The notes: generated from the sequence alone by a model not told the origin. Positions 16,482 to 25,922 are shown, counted from the first letter of the stretch. The stretch is 64,000 nt of DNA from Mordavella massiliensis (GCF_016901695.1 NZ_JACJKS010000004.1:146575-210574); one strand, 5' to 3'. Program-made: numbers and translations.

Positions 16482-17438
16482 ATGGAATACTATTTTGCCC
16501 CCATGGAGGGGATCACGGGATACATACACCGGAATGTCCACCACAGTCTGTTCCCGGGCATCGGCAAATATTTTACCGCCTTTATCGCGCCGGGACAGAA
16601 GGGGAAGTTCAGCGCCAGGGAGAGAAATGATATCCTCCCGGCCCACAATGAGGGGATGTACACCGTGCCCCAGATCCTGACGAACCGGGCGGATGACTTT
16701 GTTGCCGCGGCGGCTGGGATCCGAAAGATGGGATGGCGGGAGATCAACCTGAATCTGGGCTGCCCCTCCCGGACCGTGGTGACGAAGGGGCGGGGCGCCG
16801 GGTTCCTTGCGGATCCGGAGGGCCTGGACCGCTTCTTTGCAAAGGTGTTTGCCGCCCGGGGAGAGGCGTTCCCGGCGGATCTTGCGATCTCCGTCAAGAC
16901 GAGGCTTGGTATGGAGGAGCCGGAGGAGTTTGAAGGGCTGCTTGCCATCTATAATAAGTATCCTCTGAAGGAGCTGGTGATCCACCCGCGGACGCAGCGT
17001 GATTACTACAGCGGCCCTGTCCATGTGGAAATGTTCCGTTTCGGGCTGGAGAACAGCAGGTGCCCGGTCTGCTACAACGGCGACATCCGGACAAAGGAGG
17101 ATATGGACCGCCTGGCAGAGACGTTTCCGCAGCTTGGCCGGGTCATGATCGGCCGGGGGCTTCTGGCCAATCCGGCTCTGGTGCGCGTGCTGGAGGGCGG
17201 CGCCATGCCGGGCCGGGAGGAACTGCGGGCCTACCACGACCGGATCTACGCGTGGTACCTGCAGGAGATGCCGGGCGTGAAGCCTGCGCTCTTTAAGATG
17301 AAAGAACTGTGGGTCTATCTGGGGGAGCTTTTTGCGGACGCCGGAAAGCCGCTCAAGAAGATCCGGAAGGCGGAGAAGACAGACGCCTATGAGGAGGCGG
17401 TGGACGCCCTGTTCAGGGAATGCCCGCTGAAGGGGTGA
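16482..17438 (+). CDS. dus: tRNA-dihydrouridine synthase
   Basis: A 318-residue FMN-dependent TIM-barrel enzyme that reduces uridines in the D-loop of tRNA. Motifs: YYFAPMEGITG at the start, NLGCPS with the catalytic cysteine C94, KTRLG, and ELVIHPRTQRDYYSG (histidine contacting FMN/RNA), then IGRGLLANP. Length is normal for the family. GAGAGGAAG precedes ATG 16482. It slightly overlaps or abuts the prepilin-peptidase gene downstream, depending on that gene's start. Confidence 0.95.
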   Translation: MEYYFAPMEGITGYIHRNVHHSLFPGIGKYFTAFIAPGQKGKFSARERNDILPAHNEGMYTVPQILTNRADDFVAAAAGIRKMGWREINLNLGCPSRTVVTKGRGAGFLADPEGLDRFFAKVFAARGEAFPADLAISVKTRLGMEEPEEFEGLLAIYNKYPLKELVIHPRTQRDYYSGPVHVEMFRFGLENSRCPVCYNGDIRTKEDMDRLAETFPQLGRVMIGRGLLANPALVRVLEGGAMPGREELRAYHDRIYAWYLQEMPGVKPALFKMKELWVYLGELFADAGKPLKKIRKAEKTDAYEEAVDALFRECPLKG

Positions 17439-17482
17439 TCTGCCGGGAGAATGATCCGGGGACCGCATGCCGTGTGCGGGAT

Positions 17483-17989
17483 ATGACAGATGAGATGATC
17501 CGAATGTTGGGGAGGGCCGTGCCGTCCGCGCTGTTTCTGGCGGCTGTGGAGGAGGCGGTCCGCGGCGATCTGGCGGCCCGGGAGATTCCGGACCGGGCCT
17601 GTCTGCTGCTGCTTCTCGGCGGCGCTCTGGCGGGGCTGACAGGAGAGATGCCCCTGTGGTGGGGCGGCGCTGCCCTGACCTGGGCGGAGCGGGCGGCGGG
17701 ATGTATCTGCGTCAGCCTGCCGATGCTGCTTCTGGACTTGCGCGTCCCGGGGGCGTTCGGCGGCGGCGATGTGAAGCTGGCTGCGGCCGGGGGCTTTTTC
17801 CTCGGCTGGAAGTCCATGGCCTGCGCAGGGGCTGTGGCAGTGCTGACCGGGGGCGCGGCAGCGGCCTTCCTCCTCCTTGTGGGGCGCAGGAAGCTGCGGG
17901 ACGGGATGGCCTTCGGGCCCTGCCTCTGCCTTGGAATGGCAGCAGGGTATCTGTGGGGCGGTCCCATGGCCGGCTGGTTTGCAGGCTGA
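17483..17989 (+). CDS. Single-domain A24 prepilin peptidase
   Basis: A hydrophobic protein of about 168 residues with the two aspartate motifs of type IV prepilin peptidases: GDLAAREIPD (D29 from this start) and FGGGDVKL. It lacks the N-terminal methyltransferase domain of PilD, as in TadV/FlaK-like peptidases. These membrane proteases cut the leader of pilins. The start is uncertain: ATG 17420, overlapping dus, is open but its extra residues look noncoding, and ribosome sites are weak for both. No pilin or secretion ATPase gene is in the window. Confidence 0.8.
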   Translation: MTDEMIRMLGRAVPSALFLAAVEEAVRGDLAAREIPDRACLLLLLGGALAGLTGEMPLWWGGAALTWAERAAGCICVSLPMLLLDLRVPGAFGGGDVKLAAAGGFFLGWKSMACAGAVAVLTGGAAAAFLLLVGRRKLRDGMAFGPCLCLGMAAGYLWGGPMAGWFAG

Positions 17990-18017
17990 GCCGGGACGTG
18001 AAAGAGAGGGTGACAGG

Positions 18018-18623
18018 ATGGGAGAAGAGAAAAGAGGGCAGGAGACGGTCCGTCTGTATACAAGGCAGAACGACAAGACACTGTACCAGTTAAAGCGGGA
18101 CGGGCGCATCATCAACCAGCGGATCTATGTGCAGTTGCACTTCGGAGATATCGCCCCGCTCTTTATGGAGAGCTACGACTGGTTCACAAAGAAGGCATCC
18201 GCCATGGTGGCGAAGCCGGACGACGTCCATGCGCCAATCTGGTGCTCCATCAGCCGGGAGAACTGCCTGAAGCCGATCCCTGGCACGGTGGTCTACGTGC
18301 TGGACGTGCCGAAGGAGCAGGTCATCTACTTCGATGATGAGAAGTGGGACTATGTGCTGAACCGCATCTACCTGCCGAAGGACATGGAAGACCGGGAGGC
18401 CTACCGCAGACACCTGAAGGAGATCGGGGTGGACAACGGATTTGAATTTTTCCAGGGCAGGTATAAGGGCATGTACCCGGAGGAAGAGCGCCGGATCCGG
18501 GAGAGCTGGAACCGGGTCTTTGAGATCGACCGCTGGTCTGTGTTCAATGTGTGCGGAAATATATGGGAAATCCGGCAGGAATGGGTGCAGCGCATTGTAC
18601 ATCCCGGGGAAGATGTGATATAA
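18018..18623 (+). CDS. DUF3841 family protein
   Basis: A 201-residue soluble protein beginning VRLYTRQNDKTLYQL after a short charged tail, with WFTKKASAMV and IWCSISRENCLKP in the middle and a tryptophan-rich C-terminus. This pattern is that of the DUF3841 family, whose function is unknown. ATG 18018 has AGAGAGGGTGA upstream; the longer frame to 17877 overlaps the peptidase gene and is rejected. It lies 28 bp after the prepilin peptidase and 48 bp before the cytidylate-kinase-like gene. No role can be assigned. Confidence 0.75.
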   Translation: MGEEKRGQETVRLYTRQNDKTLYQLKRDGRIINQRIYVQLHFGDIAPLFMESYDWFTKKASAMVAKPDDVHAPIWCSISRENCLKPIPGTVVYVLDVPKEQVIYFDDEKWDYVLNRIYLPKDMEDREAYRRHLKEIGVDNGFEFFQGRYKGMYPEEERRIRESWNRVFEIDRWSVFNVCGNIWEIRQEWVQRIVHPGEDVI

Positions 18624-18671
18624 TAATGGAGCTGAACCTATAGAAAAGCAGACTGCAAAGGAGGAATTGGT

Positions 18672-19157
18672 ATGAAACTAGTGATAACCATGAGCCGCCG
18701 GTACGGCACGGGGGCGAGCAGGATCGCGCAGGAGCTCTCCGAGAGACTGGGCATCCCGGTGTATGACAAGGTGAATGTGGAAGAAGAGATGAGCAGCCAT
18801 ACCTATGACTCCGAAGTGGAAGTGATAAAGAAGCTGGCCGAGAACCCGTGCATCATCCTGGGCCGGTGCGCATCCGAGATCCTGAAGGACAGGAGGAACG
18901 CGTTCAATATCTACGTGTGCGCGGACAAGGAGGACCGGATCAAGCGGATCATGGAGAAGGAGAACTTGAGCCGCGAGGAGGCGTCGGCCAAGATCGACAG
19001 GACGGACCAGGAGAGGGCGGACTACTACTACGAGCACACGGGCAAGGCGTGGGGGGATGTGAACAACTATCACATGATCCTCAACACGTCCGATCTGGGC
19101 GTGGAGAACTGCGCGGATATCCTGATGAAGTATTTTGAGAGAAAAGAGTACATATAA
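18672..19157 (+). CDS. Cytidylate-kinase-like protein
   Basis: A 161-residue P-loop-type protein of the cytidylate-kinase-like family: ITMSRRYGTGASRIAQELSERLGIPVYD at the N-terminus (a P-loop-like segment without the usual GK[ST]), CIILGRCASEIL in the middle and the DRIKRIMEKENLSREEA lid-like stretch. True CMP kinases carry GPxGxGKST, so nucleotide kinase activity is doubtful; many clostridial members of this family have this altered loop. AAAGGAGG ribosome site 6-8 bp before ATG. A strong terminator follows. Confidence 0.85.
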   Translation: MKLVITMSRRYGTGASRIAQELSERLGIPVYDKVNVEEEMSSHTYDSEVEVIKKLAENPCIILGRCASEILKDRRNAFNIYVCADKEDRIKRIMEKENLSREEASAKIDRTDQERADYYYEHTGKAWGDVNNYHMILNTSDLGVENCADILMKYFERKEYI

Positions 19158-19176
19158 AGGCGCAGAGCCCATGCAG

Positions 19177-19207
19177 GGACCGGCCGTTTTGCGGCCGGTC
19201 CTTTTTG
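19177..19207 (+). terminator. Intrinsic terminator
   Basis: GGACCGGCCG (19177-19186) pairs perfectly with CGGCCGGTCC (19192-19201), then TTTTT. Confidence 0.9.
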
Positions 19208-19321
19208 TATTGGCGACGAGCCAAAGTCCGGGCTTGCCCGAGACCTTGGCGACCGCCTACCATCCCGGAATGTGCCTTTTGGCACTTCCGGTGATTGTGT
19301 GTAAAAAGTTTGAAAAACGTC

Positions 19322-19350
19322 TTGCATTCAACCCTACCCTTTTATATAAT
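19322..19350 (+). promoter_or_regulatory. Promoter of the second MATE gene
   Basis: TTGCAT (19322-19327), 17-bp spacer, perfect TATAAT (19345-19350). Confidence 0.75.
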
Positions 19351-19404
19351 GGAGCAAGTTTGCGCAGGCAGCAAAAGTGCAGTATATAAGGAGGAGAGGA
19401 AACA

Positions 19405-20748
19405 GTGGAAACAGATATGACAGTCGGAAGCCCGTACCGGGTGATCCTCGGATTTACGATGCCCATCTTCATAGGCAATATATTTCAGCAGCTCTACAAT
19501 ATGGCGGACGCGGTGATCGTCGGCAAGTTCGTGGGCCCAAACGCGCTGGCGGCGGTTGGGTCCTGCGGTACGCTGATGTTTCTCATCCTGGGATTCCTGC
19601 AGGGGCTGACGGCCGGATTTACTGTGATCACGGCCCAGCACTTCGGCGCCGGCAACATGAAGGCCATGCGGCAGTCCGTGGGGTCGGCCTGTATCCTGTC
19701 AGCTGTGGTCTCTGTCCTTATGACGGCCCTGAGCATGTCCATGATGAAGCAGATCCTGCACTGGATGAATACGCCGCCGGAGATCTACCGGGAGGCATAC
19801 GGCTATATCATGGTGATCTGCGCCGGCATCGTGGCCCAGGTGCTCTACAACCTTCTGGCCAGCATCCTGCGGGCCCTCGGAAACAGCAAGGTGCCCCTCT
19901 ACTTCCTGATCCTGGCGGCTTTCCTGAATGTCGTGCTGGATCTTGTGTTTATCCTCGTCTTTCACATGGGGGCGGCCGGGGCGGCCTGGGCCACGGTCAT
20001 CTCCCAGGGGGTGTCCGGCGTTGCCTGCCTGGTCTACATTTTTAAGGCAGTGCCGGACCTTCATCTGCGCAGGGAGGATCTGAGGCTGCACGCCGGCCTG
20101 TCCGCCTGGCAGATGAAGATCGGCCTTCCCATGGCGCTGCAGTACTCCATCACGGCCATCGGGACTATTATGGTCCAGGCTGCCCTCAACACGCTGGGAG
20201 CCCTCAGCGTGGCCAGCTTTGCGGCGGCCAGCAAGATCGAGCAGGTGGTGAGCCAGGCCTATGTGGCGCTGGGCACGACCATGGCCACATACTGCGCCCA
20301 GAATACCGGGGCCGGCAGGTGGGACCGCCTGCGGAAAGGCTTCCGCTCCGCCACGGTGATCGGCAGCATCTACGCGGTGCTGGCAGGCGGTCTGATCTTC
20401 CTCGCCGGCAGGTACATGGTAGTGCTCTTTGTCTCCGAGCAGGTGGGCGAGATCATGCATCTGGCGGACATCTACCTGAAGTGCGCGGGAGCCATGTTCA
20501 TCCCGCTGGCGGTGGTCAACATCTACCGCAACGGCATCCAGGGCATGGGGTACGCCCTCCTTCCCATGATGGCCGGCGTGGCGGAGCTGATCGGGCGGGG
20601 CGTGGTGGCCCTTGTCTCCGCCGCCAAAGGAAGCTACATCGGTACCTGTATGGCGAGCCCGGCGGCCTGGGTGCTGGCCGGCGCCCTTCTGCTCGCCATG
20701 TATTTCTTCATCATGAAACCCCACCGGGAGCAGGAAAAACAGGCGTAA
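19405..20748 (+). CDS. MATE-family efflux transporter
   Basis: A 447-residue 12-helix MATE protein (TVGSPYRVILGFTMPIFIGNIFQQLYNMADAVIVGKFVG at the start, given here as two parts: GSPYRVILGFTMPIF and NMADAVIVGKFVG). It starts with GTG 19405 preceded by AAGGAGGAG; ATG 19417 is an alternative. Helical repeats with the usual QHFGAGN segment in the loop after helix 2 are visible. It exports an unknown compound using an ion gradient. It has its own promoter and lies directly before pyrH, where rpsB-tsf is more usual in Firmicutes. It is not closely similar to the MATE protein at 14204. Confidence 0.92.
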   Translation: METDMTVGSPYRVILGFTMPIFIGNIFQQLYNMADAVIVGKFVGPNALAAVGSCGTLMFLILGFLQGLTAGFTVITAQHFGAGNMKAMRQSVGSACILSAVVSVLMTALSMSMMKQILHWMNTPPEIYREAYGYIMVICAGIVAQVLYNLLASILRALGNSKVPLYFLILAAFLNVVLDLVFILVFHMGAAGAAWATVISQGVSGVACLVYIFKAVPDLHLRREDLRLHAGLSAWQMKIGLPMALQYSITAIGTIMVQAALNTLGALSVASFAAASKIEQVVSQAYVALGTTMATYCAQNTGAGRWDRLRKGFRSATVIGSIYAVLAGGLIFLAGRYMVVLFVSEQVGEIMHLADIYLKCAGAMFIPLAVVNIYRNGIQGMGYALLPMMAGVAELIGRGVVALVSAAKGSYIGTCMASPAAWVLAGALLLAMYFFIMKPHREQEKQA

Positions 20749-20821
20749 AAAAGGAAGTTCCCTTTTTATGAGACCTATGCTATACTTTACTTTAGGTATG
20801 CACGAAAGGAGTATAACTTGT

Positions 20822-21517
20822 ATGAAAAGAGTGCTGTTGAAGCTGAGCGGCGAGGCTCTGGCAGGAGACAAGAAGACCGGATTTGACGAGGAGACCTGCA
20901 TCGGCGTTGCCAGGCAGGTGAAGCAGATCGTGGACAGCGGCTGCCAGGTGGCGATCGTGACAGGAGGCGGGAACTTCTGGAGAGGGCGGACAAGCGAGAC
21001 CATCGACCGGACGAAGGCGGATCAGATCGGGATGCTTGCCACGGTCATGAACTGCATTTACGTGTCCGACATCTTCCGCCATGTGGGCATGAAGACCGAG
21101 GTGTTCACCCCCTTTGTGTGCGGTGCGTTTACCACCCTGTTTTCCAAGGACAGGGCTGTGGAGGCGCTGGAGCAGGGCAAGGTGGTCTTCTTCGCGGGCG
21201 GAACGGGACATCCCTATTTCTCCACTGACACGGGAGCGGTCCTGCGCGCCATCGAGATCGAGGCGGACGCCATGCTTCTGGCCAAGGCCATAGACGGGAT
21301 CTATGACAGCGATCCGAAGACGAACCCGGACGCGAAGAAGTACGATGAGATCTCCATTCAGGAGATCATTGACAGGAAACTGATGGCGGTGGATCTGACC
21401 GCGTCCATCATGTGCCTGGAGAACAGGATGCCCATGCTGGTGTTCGGCCTGAACGAGAAGAACAGCATCGTGGAGACCATGTCAGGGAACTTTACCGGCA
21501 CGAAGGTGACCGTGTAG
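20822..21517 (+). CDS. pyrH: UMP kinase
   Basis: A 231-residue amino-acid-kinase-fold enzyme that phosphorylates UMP to UDP. Motifs: RVLLKLSGEALAG at the N-terminus, VTGGGNFWRGR, and DSDPKTNPDAK with the ATP-binding region. ATG 20822 has GAAAGGAG upstream; the longer frame from 20768 is noncoding leader. It begins the conserved pyrH-frr-uppS-cdsA-dxr-rseP cluster that links nucleotide supply, ribosome recycling, isoprenoid and lipid synthesis. Confidence 0.97.
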   Translation: MKRVLLKLSGEALAGDKKTGFDEETCIGVARQVKQIVDSGCQVAIVTGGGNFWRGRTSETIDRTKADQIGMLATVMNCIYVSDIFRHVGMKTEVFTPFVCGAFTTLFSKDRAVEALEQGKVVFFAGGTGHPYFSTDTGAVLRAIEIEADAMLLAKAIDGIYDSDPKTNPDAKKYDEISIQEIIDRKLMAVDLTASIMCLENRMPMLVFGLNEKNSIVETMSGNFTGTKVTV

Positions 21518-21544
21518 CATAAAAGTATAAGGGAGGAAACATCC

Positions 21545-22096
21545 ATGAATGAAAGACTGAAAGTATACGAGGACAAGATGAAAAAGACCCAGGCGAACCT
21601 GGAGGGCGAGCTGATGACGATCCGCGCGGGCCGCGCCAACCCGAACGTGCTCAACAAGATCATGGTGGACTACTACGGATCTCCCACGCCGATCCAGCAG
21701 GTGGCCAACGTATCCGTGCCGGAGCCCCGCATGATCCAGATCCAGCCCTGGGAGAAGAGCATGCTCAAGGTGATCGAGAAGGCCATCAACATGTCTGAAC
21801 TGGGCATCAACCCGACCAACGACGGCTCCTGCGTGCGCCTGATCTTCCCGGAGCTGACGGAGGAGCGCAGAAAAGAGCTTGTAAAGGACGTGCGCAAGAA
21901 GGGCGAGCAGGCCAAGGTGGCCATCCGCAACATCCGCCGGGACGGCAACGACGCCTTCAAGAAACTGAAGGGAAGCGATGTGTCCGAGGATGAGATCAAG
22001 GATCTGGAAGACGAGCTGCAGAAGCTGACGGACAAGGCCATCAAGGAAGTGGACAAGGCTGTGGAGAACAAGTCCAAAGAGGTCATGACAGTCTAG
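21545..22096 (+). CDS. frr: Ribosome recycling factor
   Basis: A 183-residue tRNA-mimicking protein that, with EF-G, splits the post-termination ribosome. Signature: LMTIRAGRANPNVLNKIMVDYYG near residues 25-47 (read as TIRAGRANP then VDYYG) and the C-terminal helix DKAIKEVDKAVENKSKEVM. Length is standard (185). GGGAGG ribosome site before ATG. Follows pyrH after 27 bp. Confidence 0.98.
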   Translation: MNERLKVYEDKMKKTQANLEGELMTIRAGRANPNVLNKIMVDYYGSPTPIQQVANVSVPEPRMIQIQPWEKSMLKVIEKAINMSELGINPTNDGSCVRLIFPELTEERRKELVKDVRKKGEQAKVAIRNIRRDGNDAFKKLKGSDVSEDEIKDLEDELQKLTDKAIKEVDKAVENKSKEVMTV

Positions 22097-22176
22097 AACA
22101 GAATCAGAAGATACATGAGGGGGACGGGACAGAAGCGAAGATGTACCCGTCTTTCTCTGCGAAGGGAGATACTGCG

Positions 22177-22902
22177 ATGAATGTACCAAGGCATGTGGCC
22201 ATCATCCTGGACGGGAACGGACGGTGGGCCAGGTCCAAGGGGATGCCACGCAATTACGGCCATGCACAGGGGAGCAAAAACGTGGAGAGGATCTGCGAGG
22301 AGGCCTGGAGGATGGGGATCAAATACCTGACCGTGTACGCCTTTTCTACGGAGAACTGGAACCGCCCGAAAGAGGAAGTGGACGCGCTCATGAAGCTGCT
22401 CCGCAACTACATGAAGACCTGTCTGAAGACGGCGGCGAAGAACGATATGAAGGTCCGGGTGATCGGCGACAAGACGAAGCTGGACGACGACATCCGCAGC
22501 CGCATCGATGAGCTGGAGAAGGCCACGGTGAACAACGGGGGGCTGAATTTCCAGATCGCCCTCAACTACGGGAGCCGGGACGAGATCATCCGGGCCGTCC
22601 GCAAGGCGGCGCAGGACGTGAAGGACGGGGCGCTTCAGCCGGAGGATATCACGCCGGATGTCTTTGACTCCTATCTGGACACCCGGGGCATCCCGGATCC
22701 GGACCTCCTGATCCGCACAAGCGGCGAGGAGCGGCTGTCCAACTTCCTCCTCTGGCAGCTTGCCTACTCGGAATTCTACTTCACGGATGTGCTCTGGCCG
22801 GATTTCACAAAGGAGGAGCTTGTGAAGGCCATTGAACAGTACAATGGAAGAGACCGGCGCTACGGCGGCGTGGAGAAGAAGGAGGACGGGGACAATGTTT
22901 AA
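22177..22902 (+). CDS. uppS: Undecaprenyl diphosphate synthase (cis-prenyltransferase)
   Basis: A 241-residue enzyme that builds the C55 lipid carrier for cell-wall synthesis from IPP and FPP. Motifs: HVAIILDGNGRWA with the catalytic aspartate, VYAFSTENWNRP, and DLLIRTSGEERLSNFLLWQ near the C-terminus (the RTSGE...SNF signature). ATG 22177 has AAGGGAGA 8 bp upstream. It overlaps cdsA by 8 bp, so translation is coupled. Confidence 0.97.
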   Translation: MNVPRHVAIILDGNGRWARSKGMPRNYGHAQGSKNVERICEEAWRMGIKYLTVYAFSTENWNRPKEEVDALMKLLRNYMKTCLKTAAKNDMKVRVIGDKTKLDDDIRSRIDELEKATVNNGGLNFQIALNYGSRDEIIRAVRKAAQDVKDGALQPEDITPDVFDSYLDTRGIPDPDLLIRTSGEERLSNFLLWQLAYSEFYFTDVLWPDFTKEELVKAIEQYNGRDRRYGGVEKKEDGDNV

Positions 22903-23692
22903 GACGAGACTTCTGAGCGGGATCGTGCTGGTGATCATCCTGATCGCCACGGTCGGATACGGCGGCTATGTGCTGTTCGGCGTGCTGGCGGCCATCAGCC
23001 TGATCGGCATGAGCGAGCTATACAAGGTGGTGGATGTGCACACGAAGGCCCTGGGGGCGGTGGGGTACATCGGGGCCGTCTGCTACTACGGCCTTCTGTT
23101 TACAGGGCAGATGGAGTGGATGACAGCCCTGACCATCCTCTTTCTGGTGGCGGTCATGGCAGTGTATGTATTTGCCTTCCCGGCGTTTCGCACGGAGCAG
23201 GTGATGGTCGCATTTTTCGGCCTGTTCTACGTGGCTGTCATGCTCTCCTACGTGTACCAGACAAGGATGCTGCCCGACGGCCATGTGGCTGTCTGGCTGA
23301 TCTTTTTGAGTTCCTGGGGATGCGATACATGCGCGTACTGCGTGGGCATGCTGATCGGGAAGCATAAGATGGCGCCCCGCTTAAGCCCGAAGAAATCCGT
23401 GGAAGGCGGCGTGGGCGGCGTTCTTGGGGCGGCGCTTCTGGGAGCCCTCTTCTCCCTGGCCATGAACCAGTGGGGCGGAGCGGACGTGGACCCGGCGTTC
23501 TACGCGGTCATCTGCGGCGCGGGCGGCATCATCTCCCAGATCGGGGACCTGGCGGCGTCCGCCATCAAGCGAAACCACGACGTGAAGGATTACGGCAGGC
23601 TGATCCCGGGGCACGGCGGCATCCTGGACCGGTTTGACAGCGTGATCTTCACCGCGCCGGTCATCTATTACCTGGCCGTGCTGATCGGATAG
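22895..23692 (+). CDS. cdsA: Phosphatidate cytidylyltransferase
   Basis: A 265-residue membrane enzyme with about seven or eight helices that makes CDP-diacylglycerol from phosphatidate and CTP. The family signature at the C-terminus is present: SQIGDLAASAIKRNHDVKD and GRLIPGHGGILDRFDS. ATG 22895 (MFKTRLLSG) lies in the end of uppS with GGAGGACGG upstream; the frame open from 22832 is uppS shadow. Confidence 0.97.
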   Translation: MFKTRLLSGIVLVIILIATVGYGGYVLFGVLAAISLIGMSELYKVVDVHTKALGAVGYIGAVCYYGLLFTGQMEWMTALTILFLVAVMAVYVFAFPAFRTEQVMVAFFGLFYVAVMLSYVYQTRMLPDGHVAVWLIFLSSWGCDTCAYCVGMLIGKHKMAPRLSPKKSVEGGVGGVLGAALLGALFSLAMNQWGGADVDPAFYAVICGAGGIISQIGDLAASAIKRNHDVKDYGRLIPGHGGILDRFDSVIFTAPVIYYLAVLIG

Positions 23693-23722
23693 AAGCCGGC
23701 GGGACAGAAAGGAAGAGAAGAG

Positions 23723-24874
23723 ATGAAACGAATCGCCATACTCGGCTCCACGGGATCCATCGGCACGCAGACGCTGGAGGTGGTCCGGGAGAACGGGGAT
23801 ATAGAAGTCACAGCCCTGGCGGCAGGGCGCAACATCGATCTGCTGGAGCGGCAGATCCGGGAGTTCGGCCCGAAGCTGGCGGCCGTCTGGGACGAGAAGC
23901 TGGCGGCGGATTTAAGAGGGCGGGTCCGGGACCTGGACGTGGAGATCGCATCCGGCATGGACGGCCTGATCCGGGTATCAACGGAGGAGAAGGCGGATAT
24001 ACTTGTAACAGCCATTGTCGGCATGATCGGGATCCGTCCCACCATCGAGGCCATCCGGGCAGGCAAGGACATTGCGCTCGCCAACAAGGAGACGCTTGTG
24101 ACGGCGGGCCACATCATCATGCCCCTGGCCAGGGAGAGGGGCGTGTCCATCCTGCCGGTAGACAGCGAGCACAGCGCCATCTTCCAGTCCCTGCAGGGCG
24201 GGCAGGAGAAGGCGCTTAAGAAGATCCTTCTCACCGCGTCGGGCGGTCCCTTCCGGGGAAGGAAGAAGGCGGACCTGGCGGGCGTGCAGGTGGAGGATGC
24301 CCTGAAGCATCCGAACTGGGAGATGGGGCGCAAGATCACCATCGACTCCTCGACGATGGTCAACAAGGGGCTGGAAGTCATCGAGGCAAAATGGCTCTTC
24401 GGCGTGGACGTGGACCAGATCCAGGTGGTGGTGCAGCCCCAGAGCGTGGTCCACTCCATGGTAGAGTACGAGGACGGGGCTGTGATCGCCCAGCTCGGCA
24501 CGCCGGACATGAAGCTTCCCATCCAGTACGCCCTCTACTATCCGCAGCGGCGGTATCTGCCCGGGGAGCGGCTGGATTTCTGGAGCATCGGGAAACTGGA
24601 ATTTGAGAAACCGGACACAGAGACGTTCGGGGCGCTCGCGCTGGCCTACGAGGCGGGGCACGCCGGCGGCAGCCTCCCGACGGTCTTCAACGCGGCGAAC
24701 GAGAAGGCGGTGGCCCTGTTCCTGGAGCGCAGGATCGGCTACCTGGAGATCACGGAGCTGATCCGGGCGTGCATGGAGGAGCACGTCAACATCCCGTCCC
24801 CGACGCTGGAGGAGATCCTTGACACGGAGGCGGGCGTATATGCATATATTGACAGCAGACTTGGCAGGAGGTAG
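23723..24874 (+). CDS. dxr: 1-deoxy-D-xylulose 5-phosphate reductoisomerase
   Basis: A 383-residue NADPH-dependent enzyme of the non-mevalonate isoprenoid pathway, feeding UppS. Motifs: AILGSTGSIGTQTLEVV (NADPH-binding), LANKETLVTAGH, PVDSEHSAIFQ with the metal-binding DSEH, and HPNWEMGRKITIDSSTM. Full length. RBS GAAAGGAAG. It abuts rseP after 3 bp. Confidence 0.98.
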   Translation: MKRIAILGSTGSIGTQTLEVVRENGDIEVTALAAGRNIDLLERQIREFGPKLAAVWDEKLAADLRGRVRDLDVEIASGMDGLIRVSTEEKADILVTAIVGMIGIRPTIEAIRAGKDIALANKETLVTAGHIIMPLARERGVSILPVDSEHSAIFQSLQGGQEKALKKILLTASGGPFRGRKKADLAGVQVEDALKHPNWEMGRKITIDSSTMVNKGLEVIEAKWLFGVDVDQIQVVVQPQSVVHSMVEYEDGAVIAQLGTPDMKLPIQYALYYPQRRYLPGERLDFWSIGKLEFEKPDTETFGALALAYEAGHAGGSLPTVFNAANEKAVALFLERRIGYLEITELIRACMEEHVNIPSPTLEEILDTEAGVYAYIDSRLGRR

Positions 24875-24877
24875 CAC

Positions 24878-25909
24878 TTGGGTATCATCATAGCAATCCT
24901 GATCTTCAGCTTTATCATCTTTTTCCACGAGCTGGGGCATTTCACCCTGGCGAAGCTGAACCACATCGATGTGCAGGAGTTTTCCGTCGGCATGGGGCCG
25001 GCCATCTTTACGAAAGAGCACCGGGGGACGCTGTACGCGGTCCGGATCCTGCCCATCGGCGGATACTGCGCCATGGGGGAGGACGACGAGGCGACGGATT
25101 CCCCGTCGAATTTCAACAACAAATCCGTGTGGGCCCGCATATCCGTCATAGCGGCAGGCCCCGTCTTTAACTTCATCCTGGCTTTTGCCTGCGCGGTCGT
25201 CCTCGTGGCCATGGCGGGGTATGACCAGCCGGTGGCAGGCGGGGTGGACGAAGGCTATCCGGCCTATGAGGCGGGCATGCGTCCCGGCGACCGGATCGTG
25301 GAGATGAACGGAAAGAACATCCATCTGTTCAAGGAAGTGCAGGTGTACAATCAGTTCCATCAGGGCGAGACAGTGGAGCTGACGTATGAGCGGGACGGCA
25401 GGCAGTACACAGCCGATGTGACCCCTCTCTTTGACGAGGAGCTGCAGTATTACAGGCTGGGCATCACCAGCAGCGGCTACACGGCGGCCACGCCGCTGAC
25501 AGCCCTTGAGTACGGCGCGTACGAGGTGAAATACTGGATCGACACAACGCTTCTGAGCCTGAAGATGCTGGTGACCGGGCGGGTGGGCGTTGACCAGCTC
25601 TCGGGGCCGGTGGGGATCGTGGACGTGGTGGACGACACCTACCAGGAGGCTAAGACCTACGGGACGGCTACCGTGGCTGTCAATATGCTGAACATCGCCA
25701 TCCTGATCTCCGCCAACCTGGGCGTCATGAACCTTTTGCCCCTGCCGGCGCTGGACGGGGGACGGCTCGTGTTCCTGGCCGTGGAGGCGGTGCGCAGGAA
25801 ACGGATCCCGCCGGAGAAGGAGGGCTACGTCCACTTTGCCGGGATTGTGCTTCTGATGGCCCTGATGGTGGTGGTCATGTTCAACGACATACAGAGAGTT
25901 TTCTTTTAG
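24878..25909 (+). CDS. rseP: RIP site-2 metalloprotease
   Basis: A 343-residue membrane zinc protease with one central PDZ domain. HELGH at residues 17-21 is the zinc motif and the second motif NLLPLPALDGGRL supplies the third ligand aspartate. It cleaves transmembrane segments of anti-sigma factors or signal peptides. It starts with TTG 24878, with AGGAGGT 6 bp upstream and only 3 bp after dxr. A strong terminator ends the pyrH-rseP cluster right behind it. Confidence 0.96.
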   Translation: MGIIIAILIFSFIIFFHELGHFTLAKLNHIDVQEFSVGMGPAIFTKEHRGTLYAVRILPIGGYCAMGEDDEATDSPSNFNNKSVWARISVIAAGPVFNFILAFACAVVLVAMAGYDQPVAGGVDEGYPAYEAGMRPGDRIVEMNGKNIHLFKEVQVYNQFHQGETVELTYERDGRQYTADVTPLFDEELQYYRLGITSSGYTAATPLTALEYGAYEVKYWIDTTLLSLKMLVTGRVGVDQLSGPVGIVDVVDDTYQEAKTYGTATVAVNMLNIAILISANLGVMNLLPLPALDGGRLVFLAVEAVRRKRIPPEKEGYVHFAGIVLLMALMVVVMFNDIQRVFF

Positions 25910-25922
25910 GGAAGGCCTTGTT

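Noticed and set aside
17877..18017. N-terminal extension of the DUF3841 gene
   Set aside because: The extension overlaps the prepilin peptidase in another frame and lacks a ribosome site; ATG 18018 has one.
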